Shown here one piece after another: positions 10,559 through 21,676 of a stretch of DNA of 64,000 nt. This stretch comes from Blepharisma stoltei (taxonomy: Eukaryota > Ciliophora > Heterotrichea > Heterotrichida > Blepharismidae): contig CAJZBQ010000017.1 in the NCBI GenBank assembly GCA_914767885.1, forward strand, positions 62,001 through 126,000, read 5' to 3'. The translations under genes and the position numbers were made by a program. The number at the start of each line of letters is the position of its first letter. The first letter of the stretch is position 1. The notes below the pieces were generated by a model that worked only from the letters and a program-made list of their open reading frames with translations, was not told where the DNA came from and made no database searches.

Positions 10559-13500
10559 ATGGAAGTAGTCAAACTAAGAGACCTGATACGCTGCATTTCT
10601 CACTTCCCCCCCTTTAAATTGGAACTAAAAATTTCCAATTTAAAGGGGGGTTAAGAAAAATTTTTTTAAAAAAAAAAAAATTATAAAATATTTTATAAAA
10701 AAAAAAATTTATATAAAAATTTTAAAAAACAAAAATTTTCAAAATTTATCGAATTAGATGAATAAATTTGTTTAATAAAATGCTATTTACTCTGTATCCT
10801 TTAAAACAAAGCAAGGTATAACTAAAATTTTATTATTAATTAATACGCCACTATTAATTGGTATCAAAACTATTTACACAAAAATTATTATTTTTATTGA
10901 TAAAAAAAAATTAAAAAAAAAAAAATTTTAGAAAAATTTATTAATCAAAGTGTTAATTTTGTTTAAATAAGATGCTATTTATACTCTATTCTTTAAAATA
11001 AAGCAAGAGATAAGTAAAATTTTTTGAATTTTTGTAAAGAATTCGTATTGAATTTATATCAATGCTATTTAAATAAAAAATATATCATTTTTATAAAAAA
11101 AAATAAATTTTTTTTTTGAAAATTTTTTAAAAACAAAAAACATTAAATTTTTTTTAAAATTTACAATTAAGGATAATAAATTTATTTAAATAAGATGCTC
11201 TTTATACTCTATTCCTATAGCAAGAGCAGGATATAACTAAATTTTTAATTTTAGTTAAGAAGAAACATTTAAATTATATCAAAACTTTTTACATAAAAAT
11301 TATGATTTATATATATAATAAAATTTTTTATTATAAAATTAAATTTTGTTCCATTTAAAGGGGGTTAATTTACCAAAAAAGTGGAAATTTTACCTATATT
11401 TTGTTCCAATTTAAAGGGGGGGGGAGTCAGCACCTCGCAAGAGAACTTCATGAATTAACTAGAGCTGCTTCCAAACGGCATGCACTTGTAGAATATTGCA
11501 GCAGGACTCGCTCTCTATTAAAAAGGCTTAAAAAGGTAATATCATGGTCCCGCTCCTATGCTGCTTTATGGTCTAAAATCCCTGAGCTTCAGGATTATCT
11601 CGGAGATAGATCTCGTATATATAAAGAAACGGCCTGGATGCTTGGCGTCTTGCACTCAGAGCAGCTATATCGGCTAAGAACGCCAAGATTCGCTTTAACT
11701 GAGGCTTCTGATATTCTATGCAGAGGAGAGTACAGAGGATTTCCTTTGGCAGGCAGCGTGATAACTCCAAAGAAGGTGCCTCTTTCAAAGCTGACACAGT
11801 ATTTAAAGCACAAAACTTTGCTAGTCGATCACCCAGCTGGGCTTACATTAGAGTAATTGAGATGTAGGGTGGCTGATGGGAAACTCAATGCAACTCGAAA
11901 TGATTTTCAGTTCAGTGTGTCATTGCGTGAAGAAAAGAAAGAACTCCTGTGGATGCTGTGTGATTTTCAGCTGTCGACGCAACAAATTAATGTGAATCAA
12001 GTATCCGTCAATTAGAAAAACCTGATTTTTCAAGAAATGCAGAACCTTTTAAAGCCTCCACAAGACCCATTAGTTTTGGTAAAGTTGGACACACACTTAA
12101 AAAGAACTTGCGCGTCAGGAATTTTAGAAAACTTGCAAAGGCAAGCCAAGCAAAATACTATTATTACTATAAATTACATACCTGGGGCCAGTTTAAAAGT
12201 TTCTTATTGGCCGCAATACTACCCGTCTTATTTTGAAGTCTTGATAAAAGATTCTGATATTGTATACCATTAATGGCTAATTATACTGAATATCATAATG
12301 GATCAATCAGAAGAAATTCATTTAGTTATATTATAATTTCCCACTCCCCACCGATCCCTTTTAATTTTGAGTTCACTTCAGATTTTTCAGGCTTGCTTGA
12401 CACAGTTTTATCGTCACATAGGATTTATCGACTTCAAAAGCTGATTGGCGATTTTGCTGATCTTTGCTATAACTTGAATGACCATCTTGAAGTATTTTTA
12501 GACGAAAATTGCACTGTAACTATTGATTTTTCCTATTTCTCCGGAGCCAGCAGGGTTGAACTAATGGGAGAATATAGCAGTTATTTATCGGAAACTCTCA
12601 ATAAAGGCATTGGAGAGGGATTTTGAGCAGAAATCAGAGAAATGGTGTTCAATAGCCAGCTAAACTCAGTCTGCAGGTGCTTAGACTCAGCAATTATCAG
12701 CTCACCATTAAGATTCAGTAAAAGCTTCTACAACTTACTAGTTCCCCCCCATCCTTGATCGAACGACTCGCCATCGTTCGATCAAGGATGGGGGTTAAAA
12801 AACTTTTTTTTTGGGAAAAAAAATTTATATATAAAATAAAAAATATATTTTTTTATTTACTTTTAAATAAGAGGGTTAATAAATAATTATTTTACAGCAA
12901 AAAATTGAATTAATTTCATAAAATACCAATTTTTTAATATTTTGATTTATTATTTACCCTTTTTAAAACTGTATAAATTTTAATTTGTTCCTTATTAAAT
13001 TAAAATTTTTTTTTTAAATTTTAAAGAATCTGTATTTTATTAGATTATTGAGTTTTTAAGCCTAGGTTGATGACTAAATCACTTCAAATGGTTGATTTCG
13101 CAGCTTTCTGTCGTCTCAAAGCTCTGAAAACAACTTCGTTAGGTGCATCTTTCCCAAGCTTTTGATAACTAATATATTTTTATATATATAAAAATTGTCA
13201 TGATATGAAAATCGTTCGATCAAGGATGGGGTTAATTTCCCCAATTTTTAGGAATTTTTACAGTCAATCGTTCGATCAAGGATGGGGGGGGAGTAAGCGA
13301 AGGCATGCAAGTCGAGCGAAAAGAGCAAGACGTTCTGGGGTATATAGAAATTGGCCAAGCTGTCCCAACTGACGCTGAAGGCAGCATCAGGATTTTCGCC
13401 GTCAAAATCAGCAAGCTCAAGGGCTTAAAATTTGACTTCGTCGTCTACATCAACACCGAGCTTGAGCTCTGCATTGACTTAGGGACCTGAAACCCTCCAG

Positions 13501-13637
13501 AAGACCTCAAAGAATGCCTCAGCAACGTCATCAAAAGAGCCACAGAAACCATGACAGTCCTAAAAATCCCCTTCATGCTCTCAGCCAAGCCTGAGCTCGA
13601 AACTAAAACAAATTCTCTAATAAATAAAATATGGTAA
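10559..13637 (+). CDS. MED14: Mediator subunit 14, two inserts, two introns, one frame break
   Basis: Exons 10559-10602, 11430-11852, 11868-12000 and 12016-12273 give 285 residues starting MEVVKLRDLIRCISQHLARE. The pattern RTRSLLKRLKKVISWSR and the later RTPRFALTEASDILCRGEY matches the MED14/RGR1 N-terminal region, the scaffold of the Mediator complex in RNA polymerase II transcription. The frame stops at TAA 12271-12273. A second frame starts at the overlapping ATG 12273 (TAATG), runs 12273-12740 plus 13296-13637 (269 residues) and looks like the continuation of the same protein. No 15/16-nt intron or TA pair restores the frame there. It may be a sequence error, a real frameshift or two genes. 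The first half is confident, the second half by position. Confidence 0.8.
10603..11429 (+). mobile_element. class B insert inside MED14, TCA repeats, internal triplication
   Basis: Flanked by TCA (10600-10602 and 11427-11429), with no TA at the ends. Core TTTAAATTGGAAC; left hairpin and two right-hand copies as in the 381-bp elements, with the same spacer (ttaatttaccaaaaaag). The inside holds three tandem ~200-bp repeats marked by gatgctatttatactctatt at about 10780, 10970 and 11190, which explains the 824-bp length. Removal with one TCA gives ...CISQHLARELHELT in frame. Confidence 0.9.
11853..11867 (+). other. 15-nt intron in MED14
   Basis: gtaattgagatgtag. Its removal deletes an in-frame TAA and joins LTLE to VADGKLN, matching the MED14 pattern. 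Confidence 0.9.
12001..12015 (+). other. 15-nt intron in MED14
   Basis: gtatccgtcaattag. Its removal deletes an in-frame TAG and joins INVNQ to KNLIFQEM. Confidence 0.9.
12741..13295 (+). mobile_element. class B insert, core ATCCTTGATCGAACGA, in MED14 second half
   Basis: TA at 12739-12740 and 13294-13295. C-run, core, loop and inverted core with G-run at the left; two further inverted cores with G-runs at the right. Same architecture as the other class B elements but a different core. Keeping one TA gives ...YNLLSEGMQVERKEQ in frame, then 114 codons to TAA including one TGA as Trp. Confidence 0.85.
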
Positions 13638-13647
13638 CTCATTAGTA

Positions 13648-14415
13648 TTAATTATGACATGAACTGTCATGATATTCGTTGAATACACATAAGGAAATTA
13701 AATCTATTTGAGAAAAACGTCTCCTGAGCATCGCAGTACTTCTCGGCTTGGGCTTTGGTGGCTTTTGCCTTTTTATTTGTATGCTTTGTTCTGAAACTTG
13801 GTGGGATACTGGGACTTCATCAATGTTGATCCCTTTGGATTTTCAGAGCTTGCCAATAGGCTTGAGGAGCATTCGGCTGCTGTAGCAGTGGCGCTCGCTT
13901 TTGAGTTTTTCAGGAGTCCTTTCTGTGGGGGGAGGAGGCACTGTGACCACGTTCCCCAATACTGGAATTGATAGATTTCGCCGTTTTGATTTAGAGGTAG
14001 ATTGCTTTCTGGCGGTAGCTTGCTCGCTGTCTTCGCTGTCTGTAGGGATCTGAAAGTTTGGGATCGGAAGTCTGAGCTTCTTGCTGCTAAACATAGAGAA
14101 TTGGATCCCAATTTCGTCTTTGAAAAAAGAAAAACTTTCAGGTTCCTCGGCTTTCTTTTCAGTCTTCAGTGTTCTGAGACTTTTCGACTGCTTTGCTATT
14201 TTCGCAAAGCCATTTGTGTTAGGAATCGAAGATTCTTCTCTTCTAAAACCCCAGATGTTGCCTCGAGCTGAATTAGCAGGCTTTGAACTGCTTTGAGGTT
14301 TATTCATGCCAGGAGACCCTATCACTTTTACTTGGTACTTTAGAAAAGGCAAAATATCATAAGCTTTCAGTAATGGTTTGTTTGCTTTAATTGTATCTTT
14401 GTCAATAAATTCCAT
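13648..14415 (-). CDS. unknown basic, Ser/Pro-rich protein
   Basis: A 255-residue frame with one TGA as Trp after residue 190 (GKLWKSKG). It is rich in Ser, Lys and Pro with short clusters (VPPPPTERTP, KRQKPPKPKPR) and no recognised domain; probably mostly disordered. The stop TAA is at 13648-13650. It converges with MED14, with 10 bp between the stops. Confidence 0.7.
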
Positions 14416-14482
14416 CTATTAATTATTAAAAGGCTTATTTATTACGATTTTTCTTCAAATAAATCATAATTTTTTCATCTTA

Positions 14483-15112
14483 ATGAAAATACCTTTTCTA
14501 ATAGGCATTGGGATTATCCCAGGTGTTACTGTAGCAGGCATAGTTTCAAAATATTACCAGCCAAATGAAGTTTCTGGGAGATGAGTTTTCCAAGGCATTG
14601 ACATTAGGCTCGAAAGAAATTTAGCAAGGAAAATCATGCAGACATGAGGTAAAAAGATGAGTTTAAAGTACAAAGAAGAAAATTTTCCTTTTCTTGAAGA
14701 AATTTATAAGAAAATCGTTGCAAATTACCCAGTAAAATTACCTGGAAAGCTTCATTTCTTAAGGTCAGACGAATTCATCTTAAACATTCTTCCCACAGGA
14801 GATGCATTTATAAGCTCAGGCGCTATTAAAGATCTTGATGAATCAGGGATTGCAAACGTGATTGCCCATGAATTTTCCCACTTGAAGCTTTTTCATGCTC
14901 AAGAACACATTGGATATTCAAGGCCAATAACTCTATTAGTAGCATGAATGAGCAGAAATAACCACCACACAACAGAGAGGCTGAGAACATATCTGCTTAA
15001 TTCTAGATATAATGAGCAGGAAGAGACTGAAGCTCAGGAACTGACAAAAGCATATCTTGCAAAAACTAAATATCACGAGACACATTATAATTGTTTAAGA
15101 TCAGCAAATTAA
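14483..15112 (+). CDS. M48-type metallopeptidase with N-terminal membrane segment
   Basis: A 209-residue frame containing four TGA codons read as Trp. The N-terminus (IPFLIGIGIIPGVTVAGIV) is a transmembrane segment or signal anchor. The catalytic HEFSH (HExxH, zinc binding) lies near residue 132, followed by a helix with later acidic residues (NEQEETEAQEL), where M48 enzymes place their third zinc ligand. OMA1 and HtpX belong to this family. The protein is short for OMA1 but holds the whole core. ATG 14483 is the first start in the frame. Confidence 0.8.
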
Positions 15113-15249
15113 TATTTAATCTTTGTTGTCTATTGGAAAATTCTTAATATATCTTGGTTCCAAATGGATCGCACGATTTATATTAGCTGGGGTTTGAATT
15201 GCAAGTCCAATTGAAGAAAAAATCTTATGTTTGCTATAACAAAAAGTAT
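15113..15249. other. short intergenic stretch
   Basis: Nothing recognisable between the peptidase gene and the TIR element. Confidence 0.4.
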
Positions 15250-15611
15250 TATAGCTCATACCCCTATATAGATTTCTTTTATCGAGCATAATGTCCTGGC
15301 CTCTTGAACGAGAAAAACAGACTCTCTCAAAGAGATGATCTCAATCTCTATATCAGTAAGTGCTAAAAAGTGCCATGTCAAAAAATGGTGACAAGTGTGA
15401 AAAAAGTGGACAAGTAAACGCGCCGATTTTAAAAATGGCTTTATTATAAAATTAAATTTAAATTTAAGATGCCCAATTAGACTGAGAGCACCCAATAAAT
15501 CTGGTTTCTGATATAAAACCTAATCAAACACAAATGTAGCATTTCATTTTAGACATCTTGGAGAGAAATAATGAAATCATAAATATCTACGACTTTCATA
15601 CTTCGAAAAAA

Positions 15612-16840
15612 ACTCAAAAGTGCGACTCCCCCCTTTAACCCATCAAAATTCTTTAAGAGTTCTTGCTTCAGTTGATACATCTCTCAACATCTCCAATAAT
15701 TTTTGGACTTATGCTCGATCCAAGATGTCATCAAGATGGCGTCGTCCAGTATGGAGAATCTGATATGAGTAATCCTAAAGAAAAATTCAAAAGTGCGACT
15801 CCCCCCGTTAGCTCATCAAAGGTCTCCAAGAGTTATTTCTTCACTCCCCCCCCTCGAAGTTCGACCAAGATTTTTTTGGTCGAACTTCGAGGGGGGTTAA
15901 GAAAAATTTTTTTAAAAAAAATTATATAGAATTTTTTTTTATATAATTTAGTAGTTTAAAAAAAAAAAATATTTATCATATTCTTCTGTATGGTTGAGAG
16001 GGTGTAAGGGTTAGAAAAAAAATAGTGCAAGATGGTTTTTTAACGCTTTTTTAGAACTTGAATACAAAAATCGCAAGCTCACCCCCACATAGTTTAAAAT
16101 TTTTTAAAAATTGCTTATTTTCCTAGTAAATTTATATAGGTCTTGGTCGAACTTTGAGGGGGGTTAATTTTCCAAAAAAATAGGAATTTTCCCTATATCT
16201 TGGTCGAACTTCGAGGGGGGGGAGTCAGTTGAGACATCTCTCAAAATCTCCAATAATTTTTGGACTTATGCTAGATGCAAGATGTCATCAAGATGGCATC
16301 CAATATAGAGAAACTGACTTGAATAAGTCTATAGATAAAAATTCAAAAGTGCGACTCCCCCCATTAACCCATCAAAGATCTTCAAGAGTTATTGCTTTAG
16401 TTGAGATATCCTTTAAAATCTCCAATAATTTTTGGACTTATGCTTGATTCAAGATGGCAACCAGTATTGCGGAACTGGCTTGAAAAAGTTTATAGAGAAA
16501 AATTCAAAAGTGCGACTCCCCCCATTAATCCATCAAAAGGCTCCAAGAGTTCTTGCTTCAGTTGAGACATCTCTCAAAATCTCCAATAATTTTTTGACTT
16601 ATGCTTGATATAAGGTGTCATCAAGATGGCGTCCAGTATAGAGAAACTGACATGAATATTACCTAGAGAAAAATTCAAAAGTGCGACTCCCCCCTTTAAC
16701 CCATCAAAGGTCTCCATTAGTTATTACTTCTGTTGAGACATCTCTCAAAATCTCCAATAATTTTTAGACTTATTCTTGATACAAGATGTCGTCCAGTATG
16801 GAGAAGCTGAGAATGGCATCTAATTTTATTAATAAAATTT
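15612..16840 (+). repeat. five ~170-bp tandem repeats inside the TIR element
   Basis: The marker aaaagtgcgactcccccc occurs near 15616, 15791, 16346, 16507 and 16678. Spacing is about 172, 172 (after subtracting the nested 381-bp element and its TCA), 161 and 171. Each unit also carries tctccaataatttttggact and an aagatggcgtccagtat-like segment. Confidence 0.85.
15844..16227 (+). mobile_element. class B insert nested in the tandem repeats, TCA repeats
   Basis: Same length (381 bp) and almost the same sequence as 4164-4544, but flanked by TCA (15841-15843 and 16225-16227). Removing it with one TCA rebuilds a normal ~172-bp repeat unit, so it entered after the repeats had formed. This gives an empty-site comparison independent of any gene. 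Confidence 0.9.
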
Positions 16841-17109
16841 TATATGTATCATTTATTATTTATGTATTTATTATTATCGTTATTATTAAATTTTTAAGAC
16901 CTTTTTAAAAATTGACGCGTTTACTTGTCAAATTTTTTCTCACTTGTCACCATTTTTTGACATGTCACTTTTTAGCACTTACTTATATAGAGATTGAGAT
17001 CATCTCTTTGAGAGAGTCTGTTTTTCTCGTTCAAGAGGCCAGGACATTTTGCTCGATATAGAAATCTATAAAGGGGTATGAGCTATAGTGCCCCCTAAGA
17101 ATGCTTAAA

Positions 17110-17575
17110 GATTAAAATGGAATTCTATCATACGGGAGTATGAAAAACCTTCTTTATATCTCAATATTTCATAAAATTCTAAGAAAAAGGTTGGGTGGAT
17201 ATATCGATTCAACAAATTTCAAATTAAACTTGCTATCGATTGAACTAATATTATTTAAAATATGCATAAGTCTAATTATTTTTAATCTAAAACTTTTACT
17301 AGTATCAAGTATCGACAAGATTCTTCTCAAATAGGAATTTTGGAGAAAATATTAATCAAAATTTCATCTAAACTACAACTAAAGAAACTAGTGCTTCAGT
17401 GGATCATTACAACACTGAAAAAGAAAAATTTAATCGAATTTTGCAATGAGCTTAAAGTATATACAGAGAATAATTCAAAAATACTCTGACTTTTTCAATT
17501 GGGTTAACTTTGCTAATCTTTTATTAGAAAATATAAAGCCAAATAAAGCTGGCAGTTCATGAATCGTTTAGTGAA
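17110..17575 (+). other. possible small gene, structure unresolved
   Basis: Three overlapping frames look partly coding: MKNLLYISIFHKILRKRLGG from 17140, a Lys/Leu-rich frame about 17300-17500 and SDFFNWVNFANLLLENIKP to about 17575. No set of 15/16-nt introns I tried joins them. It could be a decayed or fragmented gene. Confidence 0.25.
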
Positions 17576-17593
17576 TTGTCATTTATATTACTA

Positions 17594-18157
17594 TTAATTT
17601 CCCTTGAGCTTTTGAATTCCTTCTGCAACTCTTCTGAATACCAAATCCACGTTTAAAGCAGTTTTCGCTGAAGTCTCGAACCATTCCATGTCATGTTCGT
17701 TCGCATATGCTTTTGCGATGTCTTCTCCAACTGTCTTGCTTTCTCTATCAGCTTTGTTCCCTACTAAATACAGCAAGCAGTCAGGAACCTGTGCCTTTAA
17801 GGTGTTCACCCAGTAGTCAACTCGCTCAAAAGATCGTTTGTCGCCCACATCATATACAATTACTGCAGCTGCGGCATCTCGGTAATAAAGAGGCATCAGC
17901 GCTCTGAACCTTTCTTGTCCTGCAGTGTCCCAAATGTCTAGGACTGTGACTTTCCCGTCACCGGTGTCAACTCTGGATTGTAAAAATGCTCCACCGATTG
18001 TTACTTCGTGGGCATCACTGAACTCGCCACGTGTATATCGGACTAAGAGAGAGGATTTCCCGACGCCTGAGTCTCCGAGGAACACGACTTTGGACTCAAC
18101 CTTGAGGGTTGAGTTGAGAAGAGACCCATCAGCTCGTTTTTGAGATCTGCAACACAT
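17594..18157 (-). CDS. Rab-like small GTPase with N-terminal Cys-Cys
   Basis: 187 residues. G-domain motifs: GDSGVGKSS (P-loop), WDTAGQERF (switch II with catalytic Gln), NKAD (guanine specificity) and ETSAK. Closest in look to the Rab5/Rab21/Rab22 group of endosomal GTPases. The protein ends KLKGN with no C-terminal Cys for prenylation, while it begins MCCRS. The membrane anchor may be N-terminal acylation, as plant ARA6 uses its N-terminus; that part is inference. It is a tandem paralog of the next gene, in the same orientation. Confidence 0.9.
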   Translation of the reverse strand: MCCRSQKRADGSLLNSTLKVESKVVFLGDSGVGKSSLLVRYTRGEFSDAHEVTIGGAFLQSRVDTGDGKVTVLDIWDTAGQERFRALMPLYYRDAAAAVIVYDVGDKRSFERVDYWVNTLKAQVPDCLLYLVGNKADRESKTVGEDIAKAYANEHDMEWFETSAKTALNVDLVFRRVAEGIQKLKGN

Positions 18158-18316
18158 AGTTCTCTTGTAATTAAAAAATGGTTGCGTGAAGATTTTTTGA
18201 TATGAGGATTTATAGAAATTTATTTAATAGAAAACAAAATTAGTTAGCAGGCTTCTTTTCTATAAATATCTTCATTATTTCAGGATACATAAAGCTAGCT
18301 AATCTGCTGATTAATT

Positions 18317-18874
18317 TCATTTCACCTTTTCCACTCCTTCAGCTACTCTTTTAAACAATAAATCGACGTTGAGAGCGGACTTAGCTGAGGTTTCCAGCCA
18401 ATCCATCCCATTTGCAGTCGCAAAATCCTTAGCTACAAACTCATCAACCATTTTAGGCTCTTTGTCTGCTTTATTTCCGACCAGATATAGCAAGCAATCA
18501 GGAACCTGGTCTTTAAGTGTCTTTACCCAATATTGGACTCTACTAAAAGAGTGCTGGTTTGAGACATCATATACAATTATCGCTGCAGTTGAATTCCTAT
18601 AATACATAGGCATCAATGATAAAAATCTGTCTTGCCCAGCAGTGTCCCAGATGTTTAGAACAACCATTTTCTCATTGCTTAAGGCTACCTTCTTCTCCAA
18701 ATATGCGCCTCCGATTGTAACTTCATGATTTTCATTAAACTCTCCCCTGTCAAATCTCCATAGAAGCGAGGACTTCCCCACTCCTGAGTCGCCAAGGAGG
18801 ACCACTTTGGACTCAGTTTTAGACGACGTGTTTAAGGTGGGCGATCCTTGACGCTTTGGTGATTTGCAGCACAT
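18317..18874 (-). CDS. Rab-like small GTPase, tandem paralog, N-terminal Cys-Cys
   Basis: 185 residues with GDSGVGKSS, WDTAGQDRF, NKAD and ETSAK. It differs from the neighbour mainly in switch I, the N-terminus and Glu-to-Asp after the catalytic Gln. It again starts MCCKS and ends VEKVK without a prenylation signal, so the arrangement is shared by both copies and is not a truncation in one. 159 bp separate the genes. A recent local duplication is likely. Confidence 0.9.
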   Translation of the reverse strand: MCCKSPKRQGSPTLNTSSKTESKVVLLGDSGVGKSSLLWRFDRGEFNENHEVTIGGAYLEKKVALSNEKMVVLNIWDTAGQDRFLSLMPMYYRNSTAAIIVYDVSNQHSFSRVQYWVKTLKDQVPDCLLYLVGNKADKEPKMVDEFVAKDFATANGMDWLETSAKSALNVDLLFKRVAEGVEKVK

Positions 18875-18904
18875 ATTTATTTAAATCGGTAAATATTTAG
18901 CAAT

Positions 18905-20809
18905 TTAGTTAGTTGCATTTGACAGCGATGCAACGTGGTTTTTTAGCCGATTGAAGCCTTTATTGTCAGAAGAATTTTCAATCCCCACGCTTAGTAGCTT
19001 ATGAGGACCCCTTCGAGCCTGCTCATAAACCATGTCTTTGTATTTTAGGAATTGGTCAAACTGGAACTTCCTTTCTTTGTGCAATTCAAACCAGTAAAGC
19101 ACGATCCCTGCATAAAACCTCAGAAAAGTGTGGTATAAGTCCTTCTCTTTCCCTATCAGCTTGTTAAGCCTACCTTCCTTCAAGCAAGAAACTGCTATCC
19201 TCGCTAGCTCAAGCAGTACAATTGCCCAAGGAAAGCCACAGAACGTATCTTTTGATGCAAGCAGCATTTGCTTCGAGTATTTGTAATACTTATTCACCAT
19301 ATATAATAGACATAACAACCCAGCCAGTCCAATTTCGCCTAAATCATCCTGAGGACTACTGCCTGAAAATCCAATTTCCATCCAATGAGGACCTATTATA
19401 GGACAGTCTGATTGAGAGCTAGTAATTATTTTATAAACTGTCATAATCATAGACAAGTGGAAACTTTGGGATGAATCGAAATCTGTACACGACAATACAA
19501 GTAGCCTTTCTTTTTCTGCATTGCTCTCGCGGTCAAGCTTAGGCATACTTGGTGCAAAGCACGCAGAAAAGAATGAGAAAAATGATTTTTTCTTTGGGAT
19601 CAGAGTCCGGCGGATCTCATCAGAAATTTTGATTTCTTCGATTTGAGATAACGCTTGCTCAACAGTGTAATTTCTGCTGTAGAAAAGTGCATGGGTTGTA
19701 TTGTGGGCTTCTAGGTCTTCCATGGAGAGATTTTTTTCGAGCTTATCGGCAGATTTTATTTCTGAAATTTCGATTGTAACGAAATCTTCATTAACTTTCT
19801 TTGTCTCCAGCTTTTCAACAATTGCGACTTCTTGGACGTTTTCCCATTCGTCGATATTTACGACAACTTGGGATTCTTGGACTTCGGTTTCTTTTTCATG
19901 GGACGCTTCGTTATTCATTTCGGCTTTCATTTCCATTTGCTGGAGTTTTGCTTGGGCCTTGATTCCTCTTGTTTTTAAATCGACTTTTTTAGACTTATTA
20001 GTCTTTTCCTGCTTCTTTTCTGGCTTTTTGGCTTCAGCTTCTGCTATCGGAGCGATCACAATTTCTCCTTCAAAATCAGCGTCGAATTCGTCTGAGCCGG
20101 ATTCAGACTCTTCTTGCTCATTTACATTAGCACTATACATGGCGTATTCTCAGGCCTCACCCATTTTATCTTCTTCAAAAACGTCTTCTTCAGCAACTTC
20201 TTGCTTTTTCTCTTTTTTTTTGCTCCCAAACTTAAAATCGAACTCAGAGCTTTTAGCCTTTTCTTCCTTTTTAGGTTCTTGCTTTAAAACCTCAGGCAGT
20301 TTGATAGTTGGGTGGCTCTGTTCTATTGCAGCAGCTTTAGGCTCACTCTCAGTCGGTTTTTTGGCTTTTTGCAATTTAAGTTTTTGTTCTGTTTCTTTAG
20401 ATTTAAGGCTTGCAGATGCTGCACTAGATGAGCCAGCTGCTTTTGGCTTGGACTCAGTAGCATCTATTTTATGCGAAATTTTGAACTTTGGCGTTTCTAA
20501 AGACTTATGTGCATTTAAATCTTCTTGATTTTGAAAAGGATTTGAAAGATCTTCAGGGCTAGCTATGTCAATAAGCACATCATTTAGGCACTCCATAATA
20601 TCATCTTGGGGTTTCGGTTCTGGGTTGATGTAGCTTTCTTTTTCTTTGCTCATCACTATTCTTCTTCCAGGTCTTGCTGGCTTTTTGCTGCTAGGTTCAA
20701 CTGGCACTATGCTTTGCTGTGTCTTTTTTTCGTTTGCTTCCTCTGCTTCCAACTGTCCGTCAGCTCTGAGTGACGCTTCTAAAATAGCTGCAAGTCTGTT
20801 TTCTCCCAT
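18905..20809 (-). CDS. ELMO/CED-12 domain protein with long acidic/basic N-terminus
   Basis: 634 residues if the TGA at about 20150 is Trp: residues 1-219 end MGEA, then WEYA, then 411 more, with no other signal needed. The N-terminal ~370 residues are Lys/Glu/Ser-rich and disordered. The ELMO domain follows, with HWMEIGFSGSSPQDDLG and GLAGLLCLLYMV, the family signature. ELMO-domain proteins act as GAPs for Arf-like GTPases or with DOCK GEFs. Two Rab genes lie next door, but no functional link can be claimed from that. Confidence 0.85.
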
Positions 20810-21203
20810 ATTATTTTAATATTGTGAATTAGAGTATTATTATAAACATTTTCTTTGTAAATTCAAAAGGGAAATCAATTTTTTCATTTATTATGCATTG
20901 AAAATTGGTATTAAGAGCTAGGATCTGATCTGTGCTAATAAATTCGGGTAGCTTTACTAATGGCAATGAGAATTATGATGTATGCTTTGTGCAATTTTTG
21001 GCTTATATTAAGCTTTTTCCCATATATTAATTTTTGATAGTTTTTTATTCAAAATTAGCATTTTGCAAAAATCTTGTTTATAAATTTTTAAAATTCGTCC
21101 TAGCAGCGCCGATATAAATCTAGTTATAGAAGAATAAATTTGTCTTTTTCATATAAATTGCTTTTTAAGTGTATGATTTCTCAGTAATTGTCCATTAAAT
21201 TAA
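20810..21203. other. divergent intergenic region
   Basis: About 390 bp of AT-rich DNA between the divergent ELMO and V-ATPase genes. No insert ends, repeats or conserved promoter motif that I can name. Confidence 0.4.
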
Positions 21204-21665
21204 ATGTCAACAACAGACGTGACTACTCAAGCTTTCTTTGGATTCATGGGAGTATCAAGCGCTCTTGTCTTCGCTAACCTCGGTGCAGCCTACGGAACTG
21301 CCAAAAGTGGCGTTGGAATTTCTTCAATGGGTGTGATTAAGCCCGAATTGATCATGAAATCAATTATCCCAGTTGTCATGGCTGGTGTCTTAGGTATTTA
21401 CGGGCTTATTGTCGCAGTCATTTTAGTGCAAAAGATCAATGACAACGACTACTCATTTTACGATGGATACAAACACCTGGCTTCAGGATTATGTTGTGGA
21501 CTCAGCTCATTGGCAGCAGGAATGGCAATTGGTATTGTAGGAGACGCAGGAGTTCGAGCGAATGCACAGCAGGACAAAATCTTTGTAGGCATGATCTTGA
21601 TACTCATCTTTGCAGAAGCGCTGGGACTCTACGGACTAATTATTGCGCTAATCTTATCTCAGTAA
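21204..21665 (+). CDS. V-ATPase proteolipid subunit c
   Basis: 153 residues with four transmembrane helices, as in eukaryotic 16-kDa subunit c. The proton-carrying Glu is in helix 4 ([13 protein letters not shown]). Helices 1 and 3 have the small-residue patterns of the c-ring ([27 protein letters not shown]). It forms the rotor ring that moves protons into vacuoles and endosomes. No inserts. Its stop is 11 bp from the convergent DPP3 stop. Confidence 0.96.
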   Translation: MSTTDVTTQAFFGFMGVSSALVFANLGAAYGTAKSGVGISSMGVIKPELIMKSIIPVVMAGVLGIYGLIVAVILVQKINDNDYSFYDGYKHLASGLCCGLSSLAAGMAIGIVGDAGVRANAQQDKIFVGMILILIFAEALGLYGLIIALILSQ

Positions 21666-21676
21666 TTATTTTCTAC

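Larger units (their letters stand above)
15250..17087. mobile_element. 1.84-kb TIR element with ~170-bp inverted repeats
   Basis: The left end TATAGCTCATACCCC and right end GGGGTATGAGCTATA are in inverted orientation and flanked by TA. The inverted match continues about 170 bp inward on each side (for example aagtgctaaaaagtgccatg against catgtcactttttagcactt). No transposase frame is seen. The inside consists of tandem repeats plus a nested class B insert. Probably a non-autonomous element removed as one unit; it lies between genes, so this is not testable by frame. Confidence 0.85.

Noticed and set aside
19701-20528. Plus-strand 275-codon frame over the ELMO gene
   Set aside because: Mirror of the Lys/Glu-rich N-terminus; the minus strand holds the conserved domain.
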